A stretch of DNA of 64,000 bases from Acidimicrobiales bacterium (GTDB lineage Bacteria; Actinomycetota; Acidimicrobiia; Acidimicrobiales; JAHWLA01), in NCBI GenBank assembly GCA_035536915.1, contig DATLNE010000023.1:1-64000 (forward strand), in the 5' to 3' direction. Positions 1 through 8,582 of the stretch are shown one piece after another; the first letter of the stretch is position 1, and every line of letters begins with the position of its first letter. The notes under the pieces are model-generated. The model was not told the DNA's origin. It made no database searches and worked only from the letters and a program-made list of their open reading frames with translations. The position numbers were made by a program, and so were the translations under genes.

Positions 1-1
1 G

Positions 2-580
2 ACGTCGCCGACCACTACCACCATCCCTGCGCCGCAGCCGGTCGTCGTCGCTGTGCGCCTCGACCGGCGCGTGCGCGACGCCGCGACGGCCGACTTCGAC
101 GCCGTCGTGCGCGCCACCCTCACCGACCGGCGCGGCTGGCAGGCCGCGGGCTTCGAGTTCCGCTTCACCGCCGACGCGCCGTATTCGATCGTGCTGGCTG
201 AAGGGCCGACAGTCGACGGGTTGTGCCGGCCCTACGACGTCTACGGCCGCTACAGCTGCCAGAACGGGCCGGTGGTCGCCCTCAACGCCGAACGGTGGCG
301 GCGGGCCACGCCCCAGTGGACGGGCGACCTCCCGTCGTACCGGCAGATGCTCGTCAACCACGAAGTGGGCCACCTGCTCGGCCAGCACCACCCCGAGGTG
401 CAGTGCCCGGCGGTGGGGCAAGCGGCGCCGATCATGGCGCAGCAGTCGACCGAGCTCGACGGGTGCCTGCCCAACCCGTGGCCGCAGGCCTGGGAGGTCG
501 CCTGCGCCGCCCGGCACGACGAACCGCTGGCGCCGCCGTTCGAGCGGAACCCTGTTCGAACGTGTGGGCCTCCGGGGTAG
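2..580 (+). CDS. DUF3152-family metalloprotease-like protein (5' end outside window)
   Basis: The reading frame is open from the left edge of the window, so the N-terminus, probably with a signal peptide or membrane anchor, is missing. The visible part carries the zinc-protease signature HEVGHLLGQHH (HExxHxxGxxH) followed by a conserved-looking cysteine, PIMAQQ and NPWP, the pattern of actinobacterial DUF3152 proteins, which are thought to be exported metallopeptidase-like proteins of unknown substrate. The stretch before position 53 is rich in Thr, Pro and Val, as expected for a linker after an anchor. The gene converges with the next one (717-3230, minus strand); the 136 bp between them hold no gene that I can see. 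Family assignment rests on the motif pattern; activity is inferred. Confidence 0.75.
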   Translation, partial: TSPTTTTIPAPQPVVVAVRLDRRVRDAATADFDAVVRATLTDRRGWQAAGFEFRFTADAPYSIVLAEGPTVDGLCRPYDVYGRYSCQNGPVVALNAERWRRATPQWTGDLPSYRQMLVNHEVGHLLGQHHPEVQCPAVGQAAPIMAQQSTELDGCLPNPWPQAWEVACAARHDEPLAPPFERNPVRTCGPPG

Positions 581-716
581 CGGGCGCGGCCGAGCGGGGT
601 TGCGGCCCCGGAAAGAGTGACGACATGGCGTGCGGGCTGGCTGTGCGGGAGGCGTGCCGGCCGCAGGCTTTCACGACGAACTGATCGAACGCGACGACTC
701 CGCCGCGTGACCGACG

Positions 717-3230
717 CTACGAGCCGGACGGCTCCGGGAAGCGCACGAACGCAGGGGCCAAGCGGCGCCGTTGCACGCGGCGGGCGATCACTCGTTCGGC
801 GGTGCGGGGGAGCCAGCGGGCGGCGGCCACCCGCACATGGGTGAGGGGCGACGACATGACCGTGCGCCTGCGGGTCTCGATGGCGGCGACGATGGCTGCT
901 GCCGCGGCTTCCACCGGCTCGTCGGGGATCACGCCGTCGAGCGACACCCCGTCCGCCGCCGGACCGGCGTGGATCGAGGTGCGGATGTAGCCGGGCAGCA
1001 CGGCCGAGACGGCGACGCGTCCCCGGTACTCCATGCGCAGGGTGTCGCCGTAGGCGAGCACGGCCCGCTTGCTCGCCGCGTAGGCGGCCGCATACGGCAC
1101 GGTGGCCACGGCCAGGCCGGAGGCCACGTTCACCACGTGGCCGCGTGCTTCGAGCAGGTAGGGCATGGCCGCCGCCGTGGCGTTCCATGCGCCGAACAGG
1201 TTGACGGCCACGGTGGCCTGCGCCCGTTCGTCGGGAGCGGCGCCACTGTCGCCCGCGGTGCCGAGGCCCGCGTTGTTCACGAGCACGTCGATGCCGCCCA
1301 ACTTCTCGGCCGCGGCCCGCACGGCTTGTTCGGCGGCGCCCGCGTCGGTGAGGTCGGCGTCGGCCCGGTCGATGCCGACGACGCGAGCGCCGTTGGCTTG
1401 CAACGCCGACGTGACGGCGCGGCCGATGCCGCCTGCCGCACCGGTCACAACCACCCGCGTGCCGTCGAGCGGCCCGGGGTCGTTGCCGGGGGGCGGCCAC
1501 GTGCCTGCCCGCCGACGCCGTTCGAGGGCGACGTAGCCGGCGACGAGGATGCCGATCAGGCTGAAGATCGACCCGGCCACCCACAGGTAGCCGAAGACGG
1601 CGGGCCAGGCAGGCCCGTCGTGGCGCTCGCGTTGGAGGGCGGCCTGTTCCGAGGTGAACCGGCTGCGGCGTTCGGCCACCACCGGCACTTCGGAGGCGTC
1701 GATGGCCGGGTCGGCCGGGAAGAACAGGGGCACGACGCCCCGGCGGTCGCCGTCGGCGAAGGTGATCATCGTCTTCCACGTGCCGCCCACCGGCATGGCG
1801 TGCTCGGCGCGGTAGACGCCGTCGGCCCCTTGGAGCAGCGGCGCGTGGCGTGACCCGCCGCCTTGCCAGGAGAAGACCTCGAACCAGTCGATTCCCTGGC
1901 CGAGGCTCGGATCGTCGGCCACCACTTCGACGTCGACCAGCCCCGGGCCGGCAGCCGTTGTGCGCACCACCACTTCGGCGTCAGGGGCGTTGCGGGGGAA
2001 GGGCACGACCACGCCGAGCGCCAAGCCGACGAAGCAGGCCACCACGGCCGGGGTCCGCAGCCCAGACGGCCGATGACTGACGATGCGCCCCACGGCCACG
2101 CCGAGCACGGATGCCGCCAACGCCACCACGACGGCGACCCACAGTTCAGGAAAGAGGCTGGGCTGCCAGGGCCGGTAGCCCCATGCGTGCGTCCATGCCC
2201 AGGCGCCGGCCAAGCCCACGGTCGCCACGCCGAGGCCGGCAATCAGGCCGTGGCGTACGGTCGACCGTTTTCCGGCCAAGGCGGCGGCGGCTTCCACCGC
2301 GAGGGCAGCGCCGAGGTAGAGGGGGAAGCGCGGGGTGGTCATCCCGAGCCCGGCCACCACGCTGGTGAAGGCACCCCGTATCACGATGGTGCCGATGGCG
2401 GTGAGCAGCGCGCCGCCGGGGCCGAGGATGGTGCGGGCAGACGTGAGGCCGAGCCCCGCGGCGGCCACGATGAGGACGGGGTGGTAGAGCGCCTGCCATT
2501 GCGGCACGCCGAGGTCGAACTCCAACTGCCACGCCGACAGCGCCACCATGAGGGCGGCCGCGAACGCGATCTTGATGGCAGTGACCGGCACGGGCCGTCC
2601 CGCGCCCGGCCCGGCCTCGCCGAGCAGCAGCCACACGGCGAAGGGGCTGAAGGCGGCGGCCGAGACCATGGTCAAGTGGGTGGGTCCCCACATCGACACA
2701 TCGAGGCCGTAGAGGCGGTGCCAGATCTCGTCGGCGCCGAAGGCGACCATCGACGCCGCCCCGGCCAAGGCCAACGCACCGGCGCCCAGCGGAACCCGCC
2801 ACCGGCCGATGCTCCACCCCGTCGTCGGCTGCGCACGGGTGGCCAGCAGGATGCCGAGCACGCCCGCGACGCCGATGAGGGCGAGGCCGCCGGCGAGGGC
2901 GACGTGGGGCGGGGAGAAGAGGAACTCGTCGCGGCCCTCGTCGATGTGCCAGGCGACGTCCCAGTAGAAGCCCAGCGCGGCCATGGGCAAGGCGCCGGCC
3001 AGCATGGTGAGCACGGGTACCGCCACCCAGTCGGGGAGGCCGGTCATGCGGGCCGCACCGTCGCCCACCCGGGCGAGCAGGCCGCGGCCCGTACCGAGGA
3101 GCCAGAGCACGGCGGCGCCACCCACTAGCAACAGGACGATCGGCGCGGGCACCAGCCACAGGGCGCCGAACTCGGTGAAGCCGTTCCAGAACGACGACGA
3201 ACCTTCGGCATGGGCGAGCAGGGTGTTCAT
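717..3230 (-). CDS. Multi-pass membrane protein fused to a short-chain dehydrogenase
   Basis: The 837-residue product has two parts. Residues 1 to about 400 contain many hydrophobic segments; a stretch around GGTWKTMITFADGD looks like an extracytoplasmic YtkA/FixH-like beta domain, and one more membrane segment follows near residue 560. From about residue 589 to the end there is a complete short-chain dehydrogenase: the nucleotide-binding TGAAGGIG, NNAG, and the catalytic YAASK. The chosen ATG at 3230 is preceded by the end of the 3227-4066 gene with a 4-bp ATGA overlap, so the two are translationally coupled; the frame stays open upstream but that extension has arginine-rich non-protein composition. 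Substrate is unknown. Fusion of a soluble oxidoreductase to a polytopic membrane protein is uncommon; see findings. Confidence 0.8.
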   Translation of the reverse strand: MNTLLAHAEGSSSFWNGFTEFGALWLVPAPIVLLLVGGAAVLWLLGTGRGLLARVGDGAARMTGLPDWVAVPVLTMLAGALPMAALGFYWDVAWHIDEGRDEFLFSPPHVALAGGLALIGVAGVLGILLATRAQPTTGWSIGRWRVPLGAGALALAGAASMVAFGADEIWHRLYGLDVSMWGPTHLTMVSAAAFSPFAVWLLLGEAGPGAGRPVPVTAIKIAFAAALMVALSAWQLEFDLGVPQWQALYHPVLIVAAAGLGLTSARTILGPGGALLTAIGTIVIRGAFTSVVAGLGMTTPRFPLYLGAALAVEAAAALAGKRSTVRHGLIAGLGVATVGLAGAWAWTHAWGYRPWQPSLFPELWVAVVVALAASVLGVAVGRIVSHRPSGLRTPAVVACFVGLALGVVVPFPRNAPDAEVVVRTTAAGPGLVDVEVVADDPSLGQGIDWFEVFSWQGGGSRHAPLLQGADGVYRAEHAMPVGGTWKTMITFADGDRRGVVPLFFPADPAIDASEVPVVAERRSRFTSEQAALQRERHDGPAWPAVFGYLWVAGSIFSLIGILVAGYVALERRRRAGTWPPPGNDPGPLDGTRVVVTGAAGGIGRAVTSALQANGARVVGIDRADADLTDAGAAEQAVRAAAEKLGGIDVLVNNAGLGTAGDSGAAPDERAQATVAVNLFGAWNATAAAMPYLLEARGHVVNVASGLAVATVPYAAAYAASKRAVLAYGDTLRMEYRGRVAVSAVLPGYIRTSIHAGPAADGVSLDGVIPDEPVEAAAAAIVAAIETRRRTVMSSPLTHVRVAAARWLPRTAERVIARRVQRRRLAPAFVRFPEPSGS

Positions 3231-4066
3231 GTCTTCACCTCCGTGGTGTTCCACCGGCGCACGTGGGGCAGGTCGTCGTCGAGCCAGAAGACGTCGTCGT
3301 CGGTCACCACCAACAGCTCCTCGAACTTGGCCGCCACGTCGCCGGTGCCGAGGTGGGGCTCGACGGCCCACAGGCCGGGCGTGGGGGGATGGGCGGACCG
3401 CTTGCTGTCGGACCACAACGGCGACGAGCCCCGGGCCCTCCCGACCGCTGCGTTGCGCACCAACGCCCGCAGGCTGCGCAGGCCGAACCCGGCGACCACC
3501 ACGTTGCGGGGATGCGTCGGCAGCGGGCCGACCTGGTGGGCGATCACGCCGAAGGGGTAGCGCCGGTGTCGGTTCTCGTAGCCCTGCTGGGAGGCGAGGG
3601 CGTCGACCGCCTCGTAGATCTCCCGCAGCGGGCGTCGCTGCCGGGCCAGGTCGAGGATGAGCGACCGGTGGGCAGCGAGGTCGTCGAGGATGCGGTCGAC
3701 GGTCGGGTTGGGGCCGAACGACGAGGCGTAGCCGATGTCGGCCGAGTACCCCTTGACCACCGGCGCGCAGTCGAGGATGAACGGCATGCCCTCGACCAGT
3801 TGGCGGTCGGTGGGGAAGAACTGCAACGACGTGCGGAAGCCCCGGAAGGCGGTGCGGTCACCGAACCAGGCGAACGGCACGTGGAACCAGTCGTCGACGC
3901 CGGCGTCGAGCAGCCACTCCCGCATGCGGCGGGCGACGGCCCGCTCGGTCACGCCTGGCTCCAGGGTGGCGGCTACTGTCTCGGCGCAGCGGTAGGCCAA
4001 CTGCTGGACGCTGCGATAGCCGACGAGATCCTCTGCCGTGGGGGTCCACACCTGAGAAGTTGTCAC
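3227..4066 (-). CDS. M24-fold metallopeptidase (Xaa-Pro/methionine aminopeptidase-like)
   Basis: The 279-residue product has the creatinase/aminopeptidase (M24) fold signature. The five metal ligands of the family can be assigned by eye: two aspartates in ILDCAPVVKGYSADIGYA, a histidine in IAHQVG, a glutamate in AVEPHLG and a glutamate in KFEELLVV. It lacks the extra N-terminal domain of classic Xaa-Pro dipeptidases, so it is a short form of the family. The start is GTG at 4066, and its stop overlaps the start of the membrane-dehydrogenase gene by 4 bp, which suggests a two-gene operon. It is divergent from a MerR-type regulator 63 bp away, which may control it. The substrate cannot be told from sequence. 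Confidence 0.8.
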   Translation of the reverse strand: MTTSQVWTPTAEDLVGYRSVQQLAYRCAETVAATLEPGVTERAVARRMREWLLDAGVDDWFHVPFAWFGDRTAFRGFRTSLQFFPTDRQLVEGMPFILDCAPVVKGYSADIGYASSFGPNPTVDRILDDLAAHRSLILDLARQRRPLREIYEAVDALASQQGYENRHRRYPFGVIAHQVGPLPTHPRNVVVAGFGLRSLRALVRNAAVGRARGSSPLWSDSKRSAHPPTPGLWAVEPHLGTGDVAAKFEELLVVTDDDVFWLDDDLPHVRRWNTTEVKT

Positions 4067-4076
4067 CGGCCGACCG

Positions 4077-4120
4077 TGACATCAAACACTGTAAATGTCA
4101 ACCGACAGACTGGTACAGTG
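4077..4120. promoter_or_regulatory. Inverted repeats in the divergent promoter of the MerR gene
   Basis: Two nested dyads lie between the divergent starts at 4066 and 4130: TGACAT (4077-4082) with ATGTCA (4095-4100), and CACTGTA (4087-4093) with TACAGTG (4114-4120). The TACAGT hexamer is also a plausible -10 element for the MerR gene. MerR-family proteins bind dyads in such positions, so autoregulation and control of the M24/membrane-dehydrogenase pair is likely. The arms are seen in the sequence; the binding protein is inferred. Confidence 0.45.
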
Positions 4121-4129
4121 ACCAATGTC

Positions 4130-4876
4130 ATGAACGAGTACCGCATCGACGACCTGGCCCGGGAAGCGGGCACGTCGGTCCGCAACGTGCGGGCCTACCA
4201 GGACCGCGGACTACTGCCGCCGCCCCGGCGCTCCGGCCGCGTCGCCCTGTACAGCGACGCCCACTTGGTGCGGCTGCGCCTGATCGCCGAACTGCTACGC
4301 CGGGGTTACGCCCTGGCCAACATCGGTGAGTTGCTGTCGGCCTGGGAGCGCGGCCGTGAGCTGCGTGATGTCATCGGGCTGGAGATGGCCGTCGCCGGGC
4401 CGTGGAGCGACGAGGCGCCCGTCCACATGACGGGCGAGGAACTCGCTCGTTTGTTCGGCGGGGGTGAGGCGGCCGCCGGCATCGAACGGGCGGTGGAGGT
4501 CGGGTTCCTCGAGCCGGAGGGCAACGGCTACCGCGTGCTCAGCCCCCGCCAGGTGCATGCGGCGGCCGAGATGGTGGCGGCCGGGGTGCCCCTCGACGCC
4601 GTGCTCGACCTGGGCGCCGAACTGCACCGCCGGATCGACGCCGTGGCCGCCGCCTTCGTGGAGACGGTGTCGACGCACGTGTTCGACCCGCTGGCCGAGC
4701 TGTCCCCCGAACAGGTGCCCCGCCTGGCCGAGCTCGTGCACCGCCTGCGCCCCTTGGCCCGCATGGCCGTCGACGCCGAGCTGGCCCGGGCCATGGAACG
4801 CCACGCCCGCGCCCGTTTGGGCGAGCGCCTGGCCGCACTGTTCGACGACAACACAGGCGAGGAACAGTCGGCGTAA
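4130..4876 (+). CDS. MerR-family transcriptional regulator
   Basis: The 248-residue protein begins with a typical MerR winged helix-turn-helix: YRIDDLAREAGTSVRNVRAY followed by QDRGLLPPPRRSGRVALYSD and the RLRLIAELLRRGYALANI segment. The C-terminal 150 residues are helical and resemble the effector part of actinobacterial MerR regulators that sense small molecules; no cysteine cluster for metals is present. The ATG at 4130 is used because the helix-turn-helix begins six residues later. It is divergent from the M24 peptidase-like gene, with dyads in the shared promoter. Inducer unknown. Confidence 0.85.
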   Translation: MNEYRIDDLAREAGTSVRNVRAYQDRGLLPPPRRSGRVALYSDAHLVRLRLIAELLRRGYALANIGELLSAWERGRELRDVIGLEMAVAGPWSDEAPVHMTGEELARLFGGGEAAAGIERAVEVGFLEPEGNGYRVLSPRQVHAAAEMVAAGVPLDAVLDLGAELHRRIDAVAAAFVETVSTHVFDPLAELSPEQVPRLAELVHRLRPLARMAVDAELARAMERHARARLGERLAALFDDNTGEEQSA

Positions 4877-4902
4877 GGGGGCGAAAAGGTACGCTGCCCG
4901 CC

Positions 4903-5643
4903 ATGCGTACCAAGGTGCTGTTCTTCCTGCCCGCCCTCGTGCTCGGCGTGGTCGTCCCGGCCACGCCCGCCGGTGCGGGCGCCGCGGCCCCTTCGATCAG
5001 CGTGACCCCCACCACCGCTCGGCCGACCGAGTCGGTCACCGTCACGGGTACCAGCGACTGCGCCAGCGTCGCCTACACCGTCACCTTGACCTACACGAAC
5101 CCCGACGGCGACCCGGCCACAGCGACAGCCTCGGGCACGACCGATGCGTCGGGCGAGTACACCCAGCCGATCACCGTTCCCGAGAACGCAGTGGCCGGCG
5201 AAGACGCCTCCGTGCAGAGCTCGGTCGATTGCAGCGGCGGCGCCGCGGGGAGCAACACCGTCGACCTCACCGTGGCCGCCTGGCAGGGGACGCTGGCGGT
5301 GTCGCCCACCTCTGGCCCCGCCGGCACCGAGGTCACCATCTCCGGCACGCTCTGCTACGGCGACGACATCATCATCGCCCTGATCGACTCCGACGACGAG
5401 CTGGTCGACGAGGTCACCGACGTCACCCTCAACGACGACCGCACGTTCTCGGCGTCGTACACAATCCCCGACGACCTCGATGCCAGGCAGTACGACTTCG
5501 TGGCTGAGTGCCCGGGCTCCGACTTCGAGGCCGCAGGCTTTACCGTCACCTCCGCCGGTGGCCAGCCGACAGACGACGACGAGGACGACGACGACACGGG
5601 CGCGGCGACAGCGGTCCGCGGCCGCCCGTCCTTCACCGGCTGA
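4903..5643 (+). CDS. Secreted protein with two Ig-like/TIG-type beta domains and an acidic tail
   Basis: The 246-residue product starts with a signal peptide (MRTKVLFFLPALVLGVVVPA, cleavage probably after the alanine-rich TPAGAGA). Two domains follow, each beginning with a short SVTP/SPTSGPAGTEVTISG-like strand that is typical of Ig-like or IPT/TIG beta-sandwiches, with paired cysteines. The end is an acidic run (DDDEDDDDT). There is no sorting signal or membrane anchor, so it is probably released or wall-associated. A TACGCT hexamer lies 7 bp before the ATG and there is no clear ribosome-binding site, so the message may be leaderless. Role unknown; adhesion or envelope function is a guess. 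Confidence 0.65.
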   Translation: MRTKVLFFLPALVLGVVVPATPAGAGAAAPSISVTPTTARPTESVTVTGTSDCASVAYTVTLTYTNPDGDPATATASGTTDASGEYTQPITVPENAVAGEDASVQSSVDCSGGAAGSNTVDLTVAAWQGTLAVSPTSGPAGTEVTISGTLCYGDDIIIALIDSDDELVDEVTDVTLNDDRTFSASYTIPDDLDARQYDFVAECPGSDFEAAGFTVTSAGGQPTDDDEDDDDTGAATAVRGRPSFTG

Positions 5644-5646
5644 CTT

Positions 5647-6408
5647 CTAGGCGAGCACCTTTACCGGGGTGCCGAGCGGAAGGCGCTCGGCCAGGTAGCG
5701 GATGTCCTCGTTGCGCATGCGGATGCAGCCGTGGCTCACGTCGCGGCCGACGGAGCCCGGCTGGTTGGTGCCGTGGATGCCGATCACGCCCGCGCCGCCG
5801 TTGAAGTTGGTGAGCACGTTGGAGAACCCCGACAGGCCGTAGGCGTAGGGGCCGTAGTCGCCGTCGGGGTTCGGCGGCTCCAGCAGTTCCTTGATGTAGA
5901 AGGTGCCGCCCGGCGTCGGCGTGTCGTTGGTGCCGATGCCCACCGGGAACTCCCGCACCAGTTGGTCTCGCTCATAGAGCTTGAGGGAATGGGCACCCCG
6001 CAGCACCTCGACGCGGAAGGCCACGCCTCGCACGGTCACGTCGGCGCGCCGCACCCAGCCGGTGCTGCCGTTGGGGCGGGCGGGGAGGAAGACGTTGAGC
6101 CACTCACCCTCCCGCCGCTCTTGCAGGAACACCAGCGGCGCACCTGAGGGTTGCGGGTTGTCGAACGTTCGCACCACGCCGCCGTCGGGTCGGTCGTACA
6201 CGTCGACCTTGGGGCCCTTGGCGTCGACGGCGTAGGCCGGGAACTCCTCGCGTTGGTCGAGCAGGCCGCGCCGCGGCTTGGTCGTGGAGGTGGAGGTCGA
6301 CGTCTCCGGGGCGGCGTCCTTCCCGGCGTCGCCGCCGTCGCCGTTCCCGCAGGCAACGGCTGTTCCGAGGACGAGGGCAGCGAGCACAAGCGGGCGCAGC
6401 GGGGGCAC
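5647..6408 (-). CDS. L,D-transpeptidase (YkuD) lipoprotein
   Basis: The 253-residue product has a lipoprotein signal ending at a cysteine (GTAVAC, residue about 20), a Thr/Ser-rich linker, a middle SH3-like region, and a C-terminal YkuD catalytic domain. The catalytic signature runs from HGTNQPGSVG to SHGCIRM, with the nucleophile Cys near residue 228. Such enzymes form 3-3 peptidoglycan cross-links or attach proteins to the wall, outside the membrane. The start is GTG at 6408. The gene converges with the secreted-protein gene that ends at 5643, with only 3 bp between the stops. Confidence 0.88.
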   Translation of the reverse strand: MPPLRPLVLAALVLGTAVACGNGDGGDAGKDAAPETSTSTSTTKPRRGLLDQREEFPAYAVDAKGPKVDVYDRPDGGVVRTFDNPQPSGAPLVFLQERREGEWLNVFLPARPNGSTGWVRRADVTVRGVAFRVEVLRGAHSLKLYERDQLVREFPVGIGTNDTPTPGGTFYIKELLEPPNPDGDYGPYAYGLSGFSNVLTNFNGGAGVIGIHGTNQPGSVGRDVSHGCIRMRNEDIRYLAERLPLGTPVKVLA

Positions 6409-6451
6409 CGGTCGATGGTAGCCGGCGGTGCTTCGGGTACCGTCGCCGCCC

Positions 6452-6991
6452 GTGCCGCTGGTGAACCGCTGGGCCCGTGTCGTACTCGCCGTCGTCGTGG
6501 CGATCGTCGGCGGCGCGTGTTCCTCCGGCTCCGACGCACCGCCGCGGGAGCCGACGGCAGCCGAGGTAGAGGCCGCTGCCCACGACTACCTCAAGACGGT
6601 GCGGGCCGAGGTGGTCAGCGTGATGGTCAAGGACGGCCACCTCGGCCTCTACGTGCGCGGCGTGCCCGAGTGGCCGCTCGACACCTTCGTCGACCAGTTG
6701 CCGGTCGCCGTGGAGACGGCTCGGTCGATGCTGGAGCGCTGGCCTGCGCTGGCCGACGTCGACATCTGCGGCGACGGACCGTGGCTACCGCATCCCAACG
6801 GCGCCAAGTTCGTTCCCGCCGTCCGGGTGCAGGTGTTCCGAGATCGCCTGCCGCGCATGCCGGACAAGGTGGCCACGCCCGCCGACGTGATGCGGGCAGG
6901 GGGCACCGACCGATCCCTCGACTACTTCCTCGAGCCCCGGATCGTGGCCGAGTCGGCGTCGTACCGCGCCGCCCGCGCCGCCTATCGCTGA
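6452..6991 (+). CDS. Putative lipoprotein of unknown function
   Basis: The 179-residue product begins with a basic then hydrophobic stretch ending in IVGGAC, a lipobox, so it is probably a lipid-anchored exported protein. The rest is a globular domain with DICGDGPW and PHPNGAKF segments that I do not assign to a family. GTG at 6452 is preferred over GTG at 6428 because it puts the hydrophobic core close to the N-terminus and a TACCGT hexamer lies 8 bp before it; this choice is uncertain. The gene is divergent from the L,D-transpeptidase gene and its last 10 bp overlap the end of the convergent 6982-7587 gene. Confidence 0.6.
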   Translation: MPLVNRWARVVLAVVVAIVGGACSSGSDAPPREPTAAEVEAAAHDYLKTVRAEVVSVMVKDGHLGLYVRGVPEWPLDTFVDQLPVAVETARSMLERWPALADVDICGDGPWLPHPNGAKFVPAVRVQVFRDRLPRMPDKVATPADVMRAGGTDRSLDYFLEPRIVAESASYRAARAAYR

Positions 6992-7587
6992 GCTGTCCAG
7001 GCTTGCCAGTCGCGGCGCTCGGCCACGTCGGGCGCGGCGTCGAGCCACCACGAGTCGGTGCTGCGGAAGCGCTCGAACGTGCATCGGCAGTAGGTCGTCG
7101 TCGTGCCCGGGTAGCCCCGCCGCACGTCGGCCCCGGTGAAGTCGCAGTCTTCGAACAGGCCGGGCCGTCGCTTCCGGCGCAAGAGCGAGCGTGTCTCTGC
7201 GCCCAAGGAGCAGGCGTAGAGGACAGCGTGTTCGAACGAGCACGACCGCACGGTGCAGCCTGCGGTCGTCCAACTGGTGAGGTCGGCGCGGGCGAAGATC
7301 GAGCCGACGATGGTGCAGCGGCTGAGCCAGAGCGCGGGCAGGGCGGCGGCGGTGAGGTCGAGGTGCTCCCACGTGGTGTCCCGTACGTCGACGTAGTCGA
7401 GCGGCGGGTAGGCGTCGGACCGGCCCGAGCGGAAGGCGTCGAGGTCGCCGGGTAGCCCTCGTAGGTCGAGGCGGCCGTCGACCTCACCGAAGGCGACCGG
7501 TGCGAGGTCGCGCCCGGTGGTGAGGCGGGCGAAGGCATCGGCCGCCCGCTCCGGCGCCCAGCGCGAGCGGAGCTCGGCGAACTTCAC
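6982..7587 (-). CDS. Pentapeptide-repeat-like beta-helix protein
   Basis: The 201-residue product contains a succession of short repeats in which hydrophobic or aromatic residues recur every five positions (for example around LDYVDVRDTTWEHLDLTAAA, SIFARADLTSW and FEDCDFTGADVRRG). This spacing is typical of pentapeptide-repeat right-handed quadrilateral beta-helices. Cysteines are unusually frequent. No signal peptide is seen, so it is probably cytoplasmic. Start is GTG at 7587. Some pentapeptide proteins mimic DNA and inhibit gyrase, but nothing here proves such a role. Confidence 0.6.
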   Translation of the reverse strand: MKFAELRSRWAPERAADAFARLTTGRDLAPVAFGEVDGRLDLRGLPGDLDAFRSGRSDAYPPLDYVDVRDTTWEHLDLTAAALPALWLSRCTIVGSIFARADLTSWTTAGCTVRSCSFEHAVLYACSLGAETRSLLRRKRRPGLFEDCDFTGADVRRGYPGTTTTYCRCTFERFRSTDSWWLDAAPDVAERRDWQAWTAQR

Positions 7588-7781
7588 CTATCAGCCGTCC
7601 CCGCCGAGGCGGTGGCGCACGGCCTTGCGGTGGTCGTCGGCCAGTTCGTGGTCGGCATGGCGGTCACAGTCAACACCGTCCCGCAGCCGCGTCGGACGCG
7701 ATGGCCACCACCCCCATGTCGTCGATGTCGGTGGTGCGTCCGCCCATGCTCGCGGCCCGACGTGCCGGCATCCTCGTGTTC

Positions 7782-8582
7782 ATGCGGGAGAAGGCCACCG
7801 CCGCGTCGTTCCTGCCCTTGGTGGTGGCAGCAGGCTTGGTGGCCGCAATCGTCGGCGTCGCCGGCCTCGCCATCCCGGTGTCGGCGGGTCGCCCCGGCGA
7901 CGAGGGCACGAACTACTACGACTGCGGAACCCCGGCCGCGTTTCTCACTGGGCGGTCGTTTTCGAAGGCGCAGCCGATGATCGTGGGGTCGCCCGTCATC
8001 GGCAAGGCAGAGGCGTGCCGTGCGGCCATGGCGCCCCGGTTGGGGCTCACCACGTGGGCCTTCGGCTTGGGCCTGGCGGCGACGGTCCTGTTGGGCGGGC
8101 TGGTGTTCGCGGCGTCGGCGTGGACGCCCCGGGCCGCGCATGTCGGGGCTGTGGCCGCCGTGCTCGTGGTGGGCGCTGTGGTGTGGGCGCCCACGGAACC
8201 GGCCGATGCGGTGGCGGCGTGCGACGTGCTGCCCGCCGACGAGGTCGTGCGAGTGTTGGGGGTGCGGCTGGAGGGGCGTGCGTTCGAGCCGCAGGCGACC
8301 ACCGCGCACTCGTCGGGCTGCGGCTACGGCAGGGCGCCCGGCGTGCACATGATCGTCTTCGCCGTGGGGCCAGGTGGCAAGGACTTTCACCGGCAACCGG
8401 AGGGCAAGGACGTCAGCGGCCCGGGGTATCGGGCGCACGTCGGTGCCGGCCCACGGGAACGCTCGGAGAGCTTGGTGGTGCTGCGAGGCGACCAGTACGT
8501 CAACGTCGTCGTCTACGACGCGCCCCCGGGTACCGCGGAACGCTTCGCCCCGATCGCCGCCCGCTGGATCGTCAGACCTTGA
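7782..8582 (+). CDS. Membrane protein with a DUF3558-like C-terminal domain
   Basis: The 266-residue product has an N-terminal membrane segment (ASFLPLVVAAGLVAAIVGVA), then an exposed region with a cysteine pair (YYDCG and KAEACRAA), two more membrane segments, and a C-terminal domain beginning ACDVLPADEVVRVLGVRLEG that resembles the DUF3558 lipoprotein domain of actinobacteria. ATG at 7782 is chosen because it lies just before the first membrane helix; an upstream in-frame ATG at 7701 would add 27 residues without clear signal features. The last 11 bp overlap the convergent PIN-toxin gene. The region 7588-7781 holds no convincing gene. Confidence 0.6.
   Translation: MREKATAASFLPLVVAAGLVAAIVGVAGLAIPVSAGRPGDEGTNYYDCGTPAAFLTGRSFSKAQPMIVGSPVIGKAEACRAAMAPRLGLTTWAFGLGLAATVLLGGLVFAASAWTPRAAHVGAVAAVLVVGAVVWAPTEPADAVAACDVLPADEVVRVLGVRLEGRAFEPQATTAHSSGCGYGRAPGVHMIVFAVGPGGKDFHRQPEGKDVSGPGYRAHVGAGPRERSESLVVLRGDQYVNVVVYDAPPGTAERFAPIAARWIVRP

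Noticed and set aside
3263-4129. Long upstream extension of the MerR frame
   Set aside because: The extension lies antisense to the M24 gene and has no helix-turn-helix or signal features; the usual MerR start is at 4130.
7612-7980. Small plus-strand frame before the DUF3558-like gene
   Set aside because: Only a short hydrophobic stretch is protein-like; the rest is Arg/Pro/Cys-rich frame-shifted sequence.
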